Below, in pieces: positions 1 to 8,443 of a DNA stretch of 64,000 nt (the first letter of the stretch is position 1; every line of letters begins with the position of its first letter). The position numbers were made by a program, and so were the translations under genes. A model generated the notes under the pieces. It was not told where the DNA came from. It did no database searches and saw only the letters and a list, made by a program, of their open reading frames with translations. Origin of the DNA: Monarcha castaneiventris obscurior (lineage: Eukaryota > Chordata > Aves > Passeriformes > Monarchidae); NCBI GenBank assembly GCA_026261815.1, contig JAMPIT010000884.1:10243001-10307000 (forward strand). The letters run 5' to 3'.

Positions 1-1181
1 CAATTAGATGTGCATCACAGCACTGTTACCTCCCTTTCTTTCAAGTTCTAAGGCAACTTTTTGTTACACTGTCAATCTACAAACACATTTTAAAACTTCA
101 TCAGTGCTTAGTCTCAAAATTCCACTATGCTGATCTGCAAAACAGCTCTTCTCTGTTTCAGTAACTGCTTAGGAAGTGAATGACTCTGCTTTCCATCACT
201 GATTAGAATCAGAAGTTGCTGAACTGAGATCTTATTTCCCATGACCCACCCCTCTCAGGAAGCACAGCCAACCCCTCACATATTCCCTCTTTCCTGACCC
301 AAAATCTTAAGTCTTCTACCCAACATCTTGTGACTTGAGAAGTAGGCAAATATTACAGGAAAATTCCACCAAGCTACAACCTGGCTTTAAAGACCCTTCC
401 TCTGCTCTCTCTAACTGGGAGAGGAGTTTATGGCAGACAGAAGAACTGCAAAAGTTCTGCTACCAACTGCTGCCTCTAAAAAAGAAGCTCTGAGGAACTG
501 CCCAGGAAAATCTCAGATTTCCTTGAGGAGAAATTGTGTAACAGAACTGCTGTGAAGAGGCAAAAGACTTGCCACTTCACACTTGGAAGTGGCACTTGGA
601 AAGAGGTTCTTCCTGAAATTTTCCTAAGGACTTTTTGAACTTGAAGATGTTGAAAACTGGACTCTAAACATGAATATAGGATTATTAACAGAGAAAGAAC
701 TGTCAACTCACCAAAATAAAGACTTTGAAGGTGTGCTGGCATTCCAGTGATGGGTGAGGAATAGAGAACCCAACATGCACTAGCTGAATGGAATAGTGAG
801 GACTCCATGGGAGAGGCTACATTTCAGCCAATGGCCTTAAATCCAAATATTTATCCTGGATGTCCTCTCTCTGTCCTAAAAATTCATGGCAGCAACTGCA
901 AAAATAGTTTGAGCACCATAGCTGTTCACTTGCAGAATGCACTGGATACTTAGAGGAACATTACTTTCATAAATTTCAGTGCACAATAAAAGGGAATAAA
1001 ATAATGAATACAAGTCTGCCTATGAGCAAACCTTACCTAGTTATTCAAAGAGTTCCAATACCTAAAAGCAGCAATTGACAGCAAGAAAGACCAGCCAAGG
1101 GGAAGAATAAACACACACGTGGGAGCCTTCTTATTTGTCATAACACAAAATCAGATGCTCCAGCTCAGAAACAAGAAGGTA
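1..1181. other. ATXN10 intron 5 sequence left of the ERV
   Basis: AT-rich intronic sequence. I see no exon, RNA gene or recognisable repeat. The 110-codon minus-strand frame at 476-808 has no coding character that I recognise and does not match the next ataxin-10 segment. Confidence 0.6.
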
Positions 1182-1187
1182 GGCAGG
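1182..1187. repeat. target-site duplication, left copy (GGCAGG)
   Basis: GGCAGG lies directly before the 5' LTR and again directly after the 3' LTR at 4784-4789. Six bases is the duplication length typical of ERVK/betaretrovirus-like integrases. The flanks fit one uninterrupted intronic sequence before insertion. Confidence 0.9.
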
Positions 1188-1499
1188 TGTGGTGGCCCGG
1201 GAACTTACACTGTGGGAGTGACCAGAGGGTCTCCCCCCCGAGGTGGACTGATCCTTGGGATGGCCTGTCCCGGTTTGGATTCCGCAGGTGTCTGTCAGCC
1301 TGGTCACTCCTCCAAAGCTTTCCCATTGGTTCCCGCTCCCTGATCCCACCTTTCCCCTGGCCTGAGCAGCCATCTTCTGTGTATTTGCCTCTGCACCCTT
1401 CGACAGGAAGCATGCAATAAAATGCTCTTGCCGGAATGGCAAACAAATACCCTTCCTGCCTCTTTGCCACTGACTAAATACCGATTTTAAAAAGTATTA
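1188..1499 (+). mobile_element. 5' LTR of endogenous retrovirus
   Basis: This 312-bp long terminal repeat begins TGTGGTGGCCCG and ends GTATTA. It matches 4472-4783 over its whole length with no gaps and 5 substitutions (1200, 1266, 1464, 1482 and 1488 against 4484, 4550, 4748, 4766 and 4772). It has a polyadenylation signal AATAAA at 1416-1421, which implies R/U5 downstream. No canonical TATA box is seen. The terminal dinucleotides are TG...TA rather than TG...CA, and the placement is supported by the flanking GGCAGG duplication. The short reading frames that cross it are not genes. Confidence 0.93.
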
Positions 1500-1501
1500 A
1501 A

Positions 1502-1519
1502 TGGCGCCCAATGTGGGGC
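1502..1519 (+). promoter_or_regulatory. retroviral primer binding site (tRNA-Lys type)
   Basis: TGGCGCCCAATGTGGGGC starts two bases after the LTR. From established knowledge, the lysine tRNA-1,2 primer site is TGGCGCCCAACGTGGGGC, so there is one mismatch. Together with the 6-bp target duplication this places the element in the ERVK/betaretrovirus-like group. Confidence 0.88.
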
Positions 1520-1788
1520 AGCCTCGGACAGTCCCTGGAGAGCGTCTCCAGCAGAGCTTCGTCGCTGGAATTAAAGTCGCCTTTCTAGCAGCCATTACCC
1601 CCAAAGAAATCTCTGAGTTTTATCAGAGGCTTGGCGGGGAAGACCAACAACCTTCTACGGAAAGAGAAGACTGGTCTAAGTCAGTAGACCATCCTCGAGA
1701 CTTTTATTTGACGCCAAAGGTAATATGGGTCACCTTTGTATCCTTTTCTTTTAAATTTCTTTTACCTCGAGGTTGGGAAGAGAAAGAG

Positions 1789-2196
1789 ATGGGAGCAGAA
1801 TTCTCTTGTCTCCTGCGGCAAGCTTTTTTCCCAGTTTTGAGAGCTCTTGTTCATGAGAATTTTCTTTATACCAGGGAGGGTTTAAAACATTTTATTCAAT
1901 GGTTATTCAAGCAATGGCTCATCGAATATTTAAAACGCTTTGTAAGATGGTTCTTTATGTCTGGAAGAGGGTATCTGCTTTATAAGTTAGCAAAAGCCAT
2001 TGATAATTTTGTAAAACGGTTCAAAGATGTTAATCCCAGTTTAAAAAACCCTCTGTTGCTTTCCTCCCCCTGTATTCCCATTCCCTCTGCCCTAATTCAA
2101 AGGAAACCAGGAGACGGAGTCTGCCAAAGTGCACAGGGTTGCTACTGTCTCCCTGCCCTCTCCCGGACTCCTTTGTCCCCTACTGGGGGTGGCTAA
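1789..2196 (+). CDS. matrix-like gag frame, truncated after the matrix region
   Basis: The frame of 135 codons starts at an ATG with G at -3 and +4, a favourable context. The protein starts MGAEFS, a consensus N-myristoylation signal (Gly2, Ser6) as in retroviral matrix proteins. A helical region rich in Phe, Trp, Leu and basic residues follows (roughly residues 10-90, with Lys/Arg clusters suited to membrane binding). The last ~45 residues are Pro/Ser-rich and end at a TAA at 2194. The frame is also open upstream to 1501, but that part runs through the primer site and is leader, so I place the start at 1789. Normally gag would continue into capsid. Here the same frame stays open after the stop only in low-complexity sequence. 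Matrix identity rests on motif and position, not on an alignment. Confidence 0.6.
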   Translation: MGAEFSCLLRQAFFPVLRALVHENFLYTREGLKHFIQWLFKQWLIEYLKRFVRWFFMSGRGYLLYKLAKAIDNFVKRFKDVNPSLKNPLLLSSPCIPIPSALIQRKPGDGVCQSAQGCYCLPALSRTPLSPTGGG

Positions 2197-2330
2197 GGCC
2201 AAGCCGTCCCCGGTCCTACCCAAAACCTCTTTCCCGAACCCAATTCCCCGTTTTTTCCCAGTTTAAATTTGCCCCAAGACGGCGACAGCGTGGTCTCTCT
2301 TACAAAGCGAGCTGCAGAACTCACTTTTGA

Positions 2331-3068
2331 TTCTGCCGCTTCTCCCTCCCCCCCCAGCAGGACAAAAGCCACGTGCTGGCCCTGGCGGGCTTTGTGCCCG
2401 CGCCCAGCCCCGGCTCCGATCCCTGCCCCCCACCTCTGCTGCCCGATCGCATTACAGCGCCCTGCCCCCTCTCTGCGTCTGTCCCCTGCCCCCCGCCTTC
2501 CCCTCCAGCGCCGGCTCCTGCTCACGTGGTCGCGTCGGGTCCCTCTCCCTCCGTTGGGAGTCCCTTGCCAGCCGCGGACCCTGGCTCCCCCTCCTGTATC
2601 CCAGACTTTCCCCAGCAGCCTCGCAGGAGCTTGGATAAAAGCCCCGAGGACTTGCAGCCACAGAAAAAAGTGGAATTGAAAGACTCCCGAAGAGGCTTGA
2701 AACAGCCTGACGAAACTAGAAACAGGGGGTATCTAGTATCTTTAGAACACAGACTGAAAAAGCAGCAGCGAGTGTGGCAAGTGAGGAAGCCTGGCCCCGC
2801 CGCTTTCAGTCTCCCGAGCAGCACGCAGCATAGCCAGCCCAGACAAAAAGCTGCCGATCGACCCCTTCGGGCTGCTGACCGGCTGCAGACCTCTCCTCCC
2901 CCGTGGCAGCCCCGACGGGCCGCCCGCCCCGCCGTTCCCGAGAGCCCCAGCAAAGCGTTTCTCCCCCATCGCCGATGCGGCTGTGCCCGCCGGCGACCCC
3001 CCGCCAGTTCGTGCCTGGCTCTTCGCCGAGGCGAGGGCTCGCCCAGGCCAGCCATGCAGCCGGCCTGA
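2331..3068 (+). CDS. proline-rich then basic open frame inside the ERV (unrecognised)
   Basis: A frame different from the matrix frame is open from the stop at 2328 to 3068. The first ATG is at 2373, giving 231 codons. Residues 1-85 are extremely rich in Pro, Ser and Ala, and 95-145 are charged (Lys/Glu/Arg/Gln). The rest is rich in Arg, Pro and Ala. This could be the proline-rich spacer of gag, shifted by an indel in a C run near 2346, or a frame unique to this element. High GC alone makes long stop-free frames likely, and two other frames are partly open here too. I recognise no domain, so coding status is doubtful. Confidence 0.3.
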   Translation, partial: FCRFSLPPQQDKSHVLALAGFVPAPSPGSDPCPPPLLPDRITAPCPLSASVPCPPPSPPAPAPAHVVASGPSPSVGSPLPAADPGSPSCIPDFPQQPRRSLDKSPEDLQPQKKVELKDSRRGLKQPDETRNRGYLVSLEHRLKKQQRVWQVRKPGPAAFSLPSSTQHSQPRQKAADRPLRAADRLQTSPPPWQPRRAARPAVPESPSKAFLPHRRCGCARRRPPASSCLALRRGEGSPRPAMQPA

Positions 3069-3222
3069 GACCGGACCCCGCGCTCGGTGCGCCTCGCCCC
3101 GGCCAGCCACGTGGTGCGAAAGTTAAAAGGACAGTACTCTCTTGTTTTTAACATCATGGACTTAGCTCCCCCCGGTGTGGCAGCGAGCTGGAGCCAGCTC
3201 CTAGAGAGACGCTCTGTCCCAA

Positions 3223-3852
3223 ATGTGCCGGCCGGCCCCGGCCGCTCCCTCACGGCTGCGGCACTGCGGGGCCACGCCCGGCCTCTGCCGGCTCCGTAAA
3301 TGTCCTGAGGCTACCGAGCTGCTGCCACCGTGCTGCTCCGGCTGCGAGAACCCCGCCCAAGTGCTGCCTTTCACCTCAGCCCCAGCTCTGCCCGCATCCC
3401 CAGCTCCTGTGCTGCAAGAACAGCAGAAAAAGAAAGGGGGTTGCAGGAGCCAGGCTGCAGGACTCAGACTGTTCCCAGAACGCTGTGAAAGCATTGTAGG
3501 GGAAGCAGTAAGCTTGAGCAGCTGGCAGGCACGGCCAGAAGATGCAAAACAGCAGCCAAAGAAGCAAAACAGTGACTTTTCAGATTCTGCTACTGAGTGT
3601 GAAGACCAAAGGACTGGAATGAGAAAACCTAAAGCCGCAGATGACACCTGGAAGCTGCCAGAGAAGAACTGCACCAGCCCAGCAAACATCATTGCTGCAG
3701 ACATAACATCAACCAAGAAGAACAAGGTGCAGTCAAAAGATGAAACATCTATCGCCTGGAAGCAAAGGCGACACAAGCCAGCATTGATGACCGCAACAGA
3801 AACAGACGCAGTCCCGAGAACCAGAACTGCAAACGAGACTGCGAATGGATAA
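3223..3852 (+). CDS. Cys-rich then hydrophilic open frame inside the ERV (unrecognised)
   Basis: A 209-codon frame is bounded upstream by a TAG at 3202. Residues 1-45 contain eight cysteines in CxxxC/CC/CxxC-like spacings, but not the CX2CX4HX4C knuckle of retroviral nucleocapsids. The middle has a Gln/Lys cluster. Residues 95-209 are hydrophilic, rich in Lys, Thr, Asn, Asp and Glu, with two Asn-x-Ser/Thr sites and no membrane segment. Composition changes sharply inside the frame from GC-rich to A-rich near 3420. It could be a remnant of gag or env, a captured host segment, or chance. No function can be assigned. Confidence 0.3.
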   Translation: MCRPAPAAPSRLRHCGATPGLCRLRKCPEATELLPPCCSGCENPAQVLPFTSAPALPASPAPVLQEQQKKKGGCRSQAAGLRLFPERCESIVGEAVSLSSWQARPEDAKQQPKKQNSDFSDSATECEDQRTGMRKPKAADDTWKLPEKNCTSPANIIAADITSTKKNKVQSKDETSIAWKQRRHKPALMTATETDAVPRTRTANETANG

Positions 3853-4458
3853 GTTGGACACCTGTGGTGTCTCCCCATATCCTACCCCATTCTGTTACTT
3901 TCCAAACAGTTAATATTCCCTACCACCACCCTCTGCTAGGCTTTTCCCTAGCCACGGGTTCCCATATCCCTGTAACCTTTATGCCATTCCCCTTTCCCCA
4001 AACCTTTAGGAGAGGGGAGAAGGGAAAGGCCCCCCTCCATTTGAAATTGCAGAATTTTAACTCTGTTTGAATCCCAACAGAAGCAACTGCCAGAGCCTGT
4101 GCCCGCACTCATTATCGTGATGTCCAGCACCCAATATCTATCACCCTGCTGTCCTCTGAATGTCCTGGTACCACCTGCAGTGAATGCTTGAACTCTGCCG
4201 CAGCCCAGAAAAAACTGTGCTGCTTCAACCTCATCTCTGCCTGTGAGAGCATCCATTCCAGCATCCAGAGAGAAAATCCTCTGGAAGATCTGAGGACTTG
4301 TTGGGACATTGGGTTGGGGGTGTTTCTGATTATGTATAATTGGGTTGTTGGGACACTAAGCTTTGGGCGCTTCTGATAATTGTTGTTGTTCTGTACATGT
4401 TAAGTTTTTTGGGATGCTGGGTTTTGGGATCCCTGGGGGAGGCCTCTTAGTCTAATAC
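3853..4458 (+). pseudogene. possible decayed env-like 3' segment of the ERV
   Basis: In the position where env normally ends, the region has short frames broken by stops. One short stretch (about 4361-4440) would encode a strongly hydrophobic run with several Ile, Val and Leu, resembling a transmembrane anchor, but a stop lies just upstream in the same frame. Between 4299 and 4386 the sequence is an imperfect tandem duplication of a ~45-bp unit beginning TTGTTGGGACA. Assignment to env is positional inference only. No surface-unit, furin site or fusion motif is recognisable. Confidence 0.25.
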
Positions 4459-4470
4459 AAAAAGGAGGAG
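4459..4470 (+). promoter_or_regulatory. polypurine tract
   Basis: AAAAAGGAGGAG, followed by one T, lies directly before the 3' LTR. This is the expected position and composition for the plus-strand primer of a retrovirus. It shows that the element keeps both ends needed for reverse transcription in trans. Confidence 0.85.
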
Positions 4471-4471
4471 T

Positions 4472-4783
4472 TGTGGTGGCCCGTGAACTTACACTGTGGG
4501 AGTGACCAGAGGGTCTCCCCCCCGAGGTGGACTGATCCTTGGGATGGCCGGTCCCGGTTTGGATTCCGCAGGTGTCTGTCAGCCTGGTCACTCCTCCAAA
4601 GCTTTCCCATTGGTTCCCGCTCCCTGATCCCACCTTTCCCCTGGCCTGAGCAGCCATCTTCTGTGTATTTGCCTCTGCACCCTTCGACAGGAAGCATGCA
4701 ATAAAATGCTCTTGCCGGAATGGCAAACAAATACCCTTCCTGCCTCTGTGCCACTGACTAAATACTGATTTAAAAAAGTATTA
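4472..4783 (+). mobile_element. 3' LTR of endogenous retrovirus
   Basis: 312 bp, 98.4% identical to 1188-1499 with no gaps, with AATAAA at 4700-4705. It is followed directly by GGCAGG (4784-4789), the right copy of the target duplication. An intact 3' LTR with its poly(A) signal means a transcript from the 5' LTR could end here. The two LTRs were identical at insertion, so 5 differences in 312 bp indicate a recent integration. Confidence 0.93.
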
Positions 4784-4789
4784 GGCAGG
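4784..4789. repeat. target-site duplication, right copy (GGCAGG)
   Basis: Exact copy of 1182-1187, completing the integration signature of the provirus. Confidence 0.9.
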
Positions 4790-6371
4790 AATTAAGTGGT
4801 AATTTTAACTTTAAGGTAAGAACATCTTAATTTCAGTCACTTGTGAGTCAGCAGTGAGCATAACCTACAAGAATAATCTATATTTCAGTCCAGTCATATA
4901 ATAGCATAAAATGGTTGCTGAGGACTTTTGCCAGCAGTGGCACAAGAGACCCAAACCTTTCCAACAGGACATTAGCTCTCTGCAAATGCCACAGCTGTGT
5001 AAATTCCTTTCAGCAATCCCACTGGGATGTACTTCAGCGACAGCTGAAGTACAATTGCAAATTTTCAGTGCCCTTTTTCATTTCAAGACTACCCTGAAAA
5101 GAGACCATTTCCCACCCACATCAAACATCCATGGTAGAGGTAAGATATTTTCATCATAACATCTACAGAATACACTTCACACTAGAGAGATCAGGGAAAT
5201 GGATCCCTCAGTATTTATTTTGATGCTACATTTATTATGCATTTACCTTCAAAACATAAATTTACCACTACAACTTTGGTATCTCAGTCAAAACAAATTT
5301 CAACATATCTTCAATATATAAAAAAATTAAGGATGATCAGGATGATTATCTGAAAAGCAACATTTTACACGTGTTATTGACAGATATCAAAACTAAAGAC
5401 TCAGTTTGTCACTTTCGAAACAGAACTCTCTTTGCCTGACCCTAAACTTACAGTTTGCTTTTTAAAAACTACTGAGGTCCTAAGCAAATTGCCCTTGCCA
5501 TTAAAAAAGCCCAGCCACGAATAAATTTCAGGTAGTTTTTTTCACTACAAAAGCAAACTATAAAGTGACACTTACTTTTCATTCAATCGTCTTAAGTCCG
5601 TGTTAAGACTTTCCAAACAGCTTCTAAAACCCCAAAAATTCTTCCTAATTAAATTTTTAATTTAAACATGACCTTAAAAAGAATACTACAAAAACATACA
5701 GACAATTTTTTTCCTCTTGGAATAAAAGGTGTAACAATTAGCTGAATGTGCATCCTTGCTATGCAGGGCAGCACATTCATCAAAGGCATAACTGACAACA
5801 ATACTTAGAAGAAGAGCCATTAGTAAAAAATACAAAAGCTCAGAGGGATAAAACCATTGATTAGGTGCTCTTAAAGTATGAAATGAAGATGCACAAAGTC
5901 TTCACTATTTTGTTATAAAAATGACTGCATGTTGCAGCAGAAAATGGATGTGTTAAAAAAATAGAAAAGGCAAAACCCCAGGTTTTGTGTAGCACTCACA
6001 AGCATTAGACATAGAAGTCTTCCTAGCATGACCTGTCTGTAAGACTATTCTGTGCTAACTAAAAAATCTCCACAAACCAGCACACAAGTATAAATTAGTT
6101 TGCATCCTAGAACCCTGCTTCATTAAAAAAAGAAAAAGACTATGACTTGAAAATTCTTGTCCTCAACAAAAAAGCAGTCTTATTTTATCAACAATCAAGA
6201 GAGTCATTGAAACTATCATGAAAATTATCTCTATACTAAACTGCTAATTTAAAATTAGATCTTCATTTACTACTTTGCAGTGTCACAAGTTTAGACATTT
6301 TAATACAGTGATTTACACCAGAAAAACACCTAATTAAGAGGTGAGGAAAAAGAAAATTTAAAGATACATAC
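4790..6371. other. ATXN10 intron 5 sequence right of the ERV
   Basis: AT-rich intron running up to the exon 5 donor. Its one structured site is a perfect 11-bp inverted repeat with a GACA loop at 5028-5053. No exon or transposon was recognised. Confidence 0.65.
5028..5053. repeat. perfect 11-bp inverted repeat, 4-nt loop
   Basis: TGTACTTCAGC, then GACA, then GCTGAAGTACA. The two arms are exact reverse complements. The stem is too short for a microRNA precursor. Confidence 0.85.
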
Positions 6372-6536
6372 GACCACTCAGACTCCAACTGCTCTTTGTA
6401 GACTCTCAAGACATGAAGAGTCACAGTCAAGTTCCCAGGATCCAGCAGTTCTCTCACTCGCTCTGAATTCAGGCAGGTGAACAGGACCATGCAGCAATAG
6501 GTGACAATTTTCTCATCGCTGTATGTCAGGCATGTC
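6372..6536 (-). CDS. ATXN10: ataxin-10, coding exon 5 (last exon in window)
   Basis: A 165-nt exon with acceptor ...cttgaag and donor gtatgt. After completing Leu it encodes 54 codons including TCLTYSDEKIVTYCCMVL, then FTCLNSERVRELL, and ends KEQLESEW plus two bases (TC). The family counterpart is CLNHPDKKIVAYSSMILFTSLN.ER...ESEW. The IV-Y--M-LFT-LN-ER core and the Glu-Ser-Glu-Trp ending are both kept, so the assignment is strong. The exon is open throughout. The transcript must continue into an exon beyond the left edge, since no exon matching the next ataxin-10 segment (a hydrophobic DLFL-type helix) was found between 1 and 6371. The gene is therefore partial here. Confidence 0.93.
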
Positions 6537-7425
6537 CTTCAAGAGAAAATAAAGTGTTATGGGCAAGTTAAAACTGGCCCTGGAAAAACAGGCTAGTGGC
6601 ACTGAGCTTGCTGAGTTGTCCTTTGCTGTCTTTTAGAGAACCACGAGTTTCTCATTGCCTAAGATGGATAAAAGTCACCTGCATGGAAAAATATCCAACT
6701 CACAACTGAAGGTCAAACTTCACAGGAATTTTACAAAATTAATGCTAAATTGGAACTGCTTTTCTTATTGTAAGGTCTTCCTACATGGGGTGCTGACAAG
6801 TGGGCTCCAAAAACCCACTGAGAATGATTACCAAATTGAATCAAAGTGCCTTTGTTACCAGCTCACTATGAAAAATGTGGCCGAATACATCAACAATGTT
6901 GTCATGTGTCTGCACAAAATAGTTTATGTACTATTTCCTTAGACGTATGTCATCAAATCCCCAGGAAGATATTCTGGTGAGGTTAGGAGGGGGACAGAAG
7001 GATTAAAAGAGTTGAAGATTAAGAAACTTTTATAGATTACATCTGATCCACCAATACTGACAGATCTGCACAGCAGCAACATGAGAAAAGAAAATGCTGT
7101 GTTATTGGAAATGAGTGTGACTACCTGAAAACATGTCTGAAATAAAGCTTATGTTTGAAGCTCATAATTCAAAATAGTTTTCTTCCAGTTTCTGTTAAAT
7201 TAAATCAATTTTCTGTTAGTTTAGAACAAGCAAGTTTTTAAAGGTTCTGACTCCTGCGGCTGACTAACAAAAAACATGTACAGGATATGGTCTCAACCAG
7301 CCCATTCTCACCAAAGTTATTTTTCAGAGTTTCATGGTGCTAGCAAAGGCACAACTACAATGTACAGAAGATTTGAATACAACCACAGAAATTACACTAG
7401 AAAAAAAAATGGCATCCATGCTTAC
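6537..7425 (-). other. ATXN10 intron 4
   Basis: An 889-bp intron between exons 4 and 5 with GT (7425-7424) and AG (6538-6537) ends. AT-rich, with no repeat or RNA gene recognised. The 95-codon plus-strand frame at 6655-6942 is unremarkable. Confidence 0.8.
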
Positions 7426-7522
7426 AAGAAGAGATCTGGGAAAGCACACTTCCAAATGCTATTCTGGGAATCTCCATTTCCTGCTGCAATGTTTCCAAGA
7501 AACTGGAGACTACAACGAAGAG
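7426..7522 (-). CDS. ATXN10: ataxin-10, coding exon 4
   Basis: A 97-nt exon that starts after ...tctttcag and ends before gtaagc. It contains no ATG, so it is missed by methionine-to-stop searches. Joined to the G from exon 3 it reads Ala, then LRCSLQFLGNIAAGN, then GDSQNSIWKCAFPDLF. It aligns without gaps to the ataxin-10 segment FRCGLQFLGNIASRNEDSQ...W..AFPELFL. Conserved features are the Cys-x-Leu-Gln-Phe-Leu-Gly-Asn core, Asp-Ser-Gln, the Trp, and Ala-Phe-Pro before Leu-Phe-Leu. The last two bases TT join the first G of exon 5 to complete Leu. A 19.4-kb repeat-rich intron separates it from exon 3, and only 889 bp separate it from exon 5. Confidence 0.93.
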
Positions 7523-8366
7523 CTGAAAGAAATCCAGAAAATATATTAACCAGAATTCAGAGCAACACTAATAAATTTCACAAAAACTACATACTTAAAT
7601 ATTCCACATACACACTGCAATAGGTGCAGTATTTCACTGCTACTGTACATAAATATTTGCATTTTCTCTTCTAATAAAAATAATTTTACGAAGTCTTTTA
7701 GAATTGCACTCAAGACTTGTCTGAGTATTATACACTGGCTACTAGTGATTACAAGAATTAATTGACAGGTCCTTGCTCCTCACAATATATTCTGGTTAGC
7801 TGGACAAAACATTATAGAGTATTATGGTGTGCTCAATACCTTCTACTTTCTATCCCAGAAAAATGAAAGCCAGCTCTCCAAATATCTCTGCCTTCATTTT
7901 TGACACTGAATTTAATATGGCCAATTTCTGCTCTTATTCCAAAGGATTTATTTCAGCCTCCTCTCAACACAGATTTAAAATACGAGAAGATGATATTTCA
8001 CTACACAAGTTTACATCCTAGAGCAGCCAAAAGGTGTAAATTCATAAAAAACAATAGCATGAACCCGAAGACTTCACAAAATTAAAACACTTTTTTGTCC
8101 TTATCAACAGCTCTCAATAGCCTGCCCCTTATTAATAAGTTGGCAAAGAATCTTGAAATTAAGTGTTAAAATTCAGTGCAACAGATAGTACAAACAACAG
8201 CCTAATACACATGGAGGCAGCTGGTACTGCCAGGTTCTGCAAATCTAAAATTAGGTCTCTTGGAAAGGTGCTGTGCTGCTGTGTCAGCTGGCAGCCAGAT
8301 TTCCTACACAGGTCTGGGCATATGTCCTCTTGGGAACAAGAAGAAAGCAAGTCTAAAAGGTGGTCA

Positions 8367-8395
8367 CTTGGGCTTAGGGAAAAGTAACTTTTTTT

Positions 8396-8430
<35 letters not shown>

Positions 8431-8443
8431 CACCTAAGCCCAA
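8367..8443. repeat. (TA)13 tract inside an 11-bp perfect inverted repeat
   Basis: The arms TTGGGCTTAGG (8367-8377) and CCTAAGCCCAA (8433-8443) are exact reverse complements. They flank 55 bp that include 26 bases of alternating TA (8401-8426). The arrangement could extrude as a cruciform. Confidence 0.85.

Larger units (their letters stand above)
1500..4471 (+). mobile_element. internal region of a non-autonomous ERV, antisense to ATXN10
   Basis: About 2.97 kb lies between the two LTRs, against roughly 7-9 kb for a complete retrovirus. A leader with primer site and a possible splice donor (gtaata at 1720) precedes a short matrix-like gag frame. I looked for, and did not find, a capsid major homology region, paired CCHC zinc knuckles, a protease DTG triad, a reverse transcriptase YxDD box or integrase motifs in any frame. 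From about 2330 to 3420 the sequence is strikingly GC- and CpG-rich, then A-rich to 3850, then T-rich towards the polypurine tract. The element must have been copied by enzymes from another virus (inference). It sits in ATXN10 intron 5 on the opposite strand. Confidence 0.85.

Noticed and set aside
1501..1788. Upstream extension of the matrix frame starting at an ATG in the primer binding site
   Set aside because: It translates the primer site and leader. The start at 1789 has the myristoylation signal and fits retroviral layout.
1..6371. Search for ATXN10 exon 6 and for the SCA10-type ATTCT repeat
   Set aside because: No segment matching the next ataxin-10 helix with splice sites, and no ATTCT array. 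The human repeat lies in a later intron that is outside the window.
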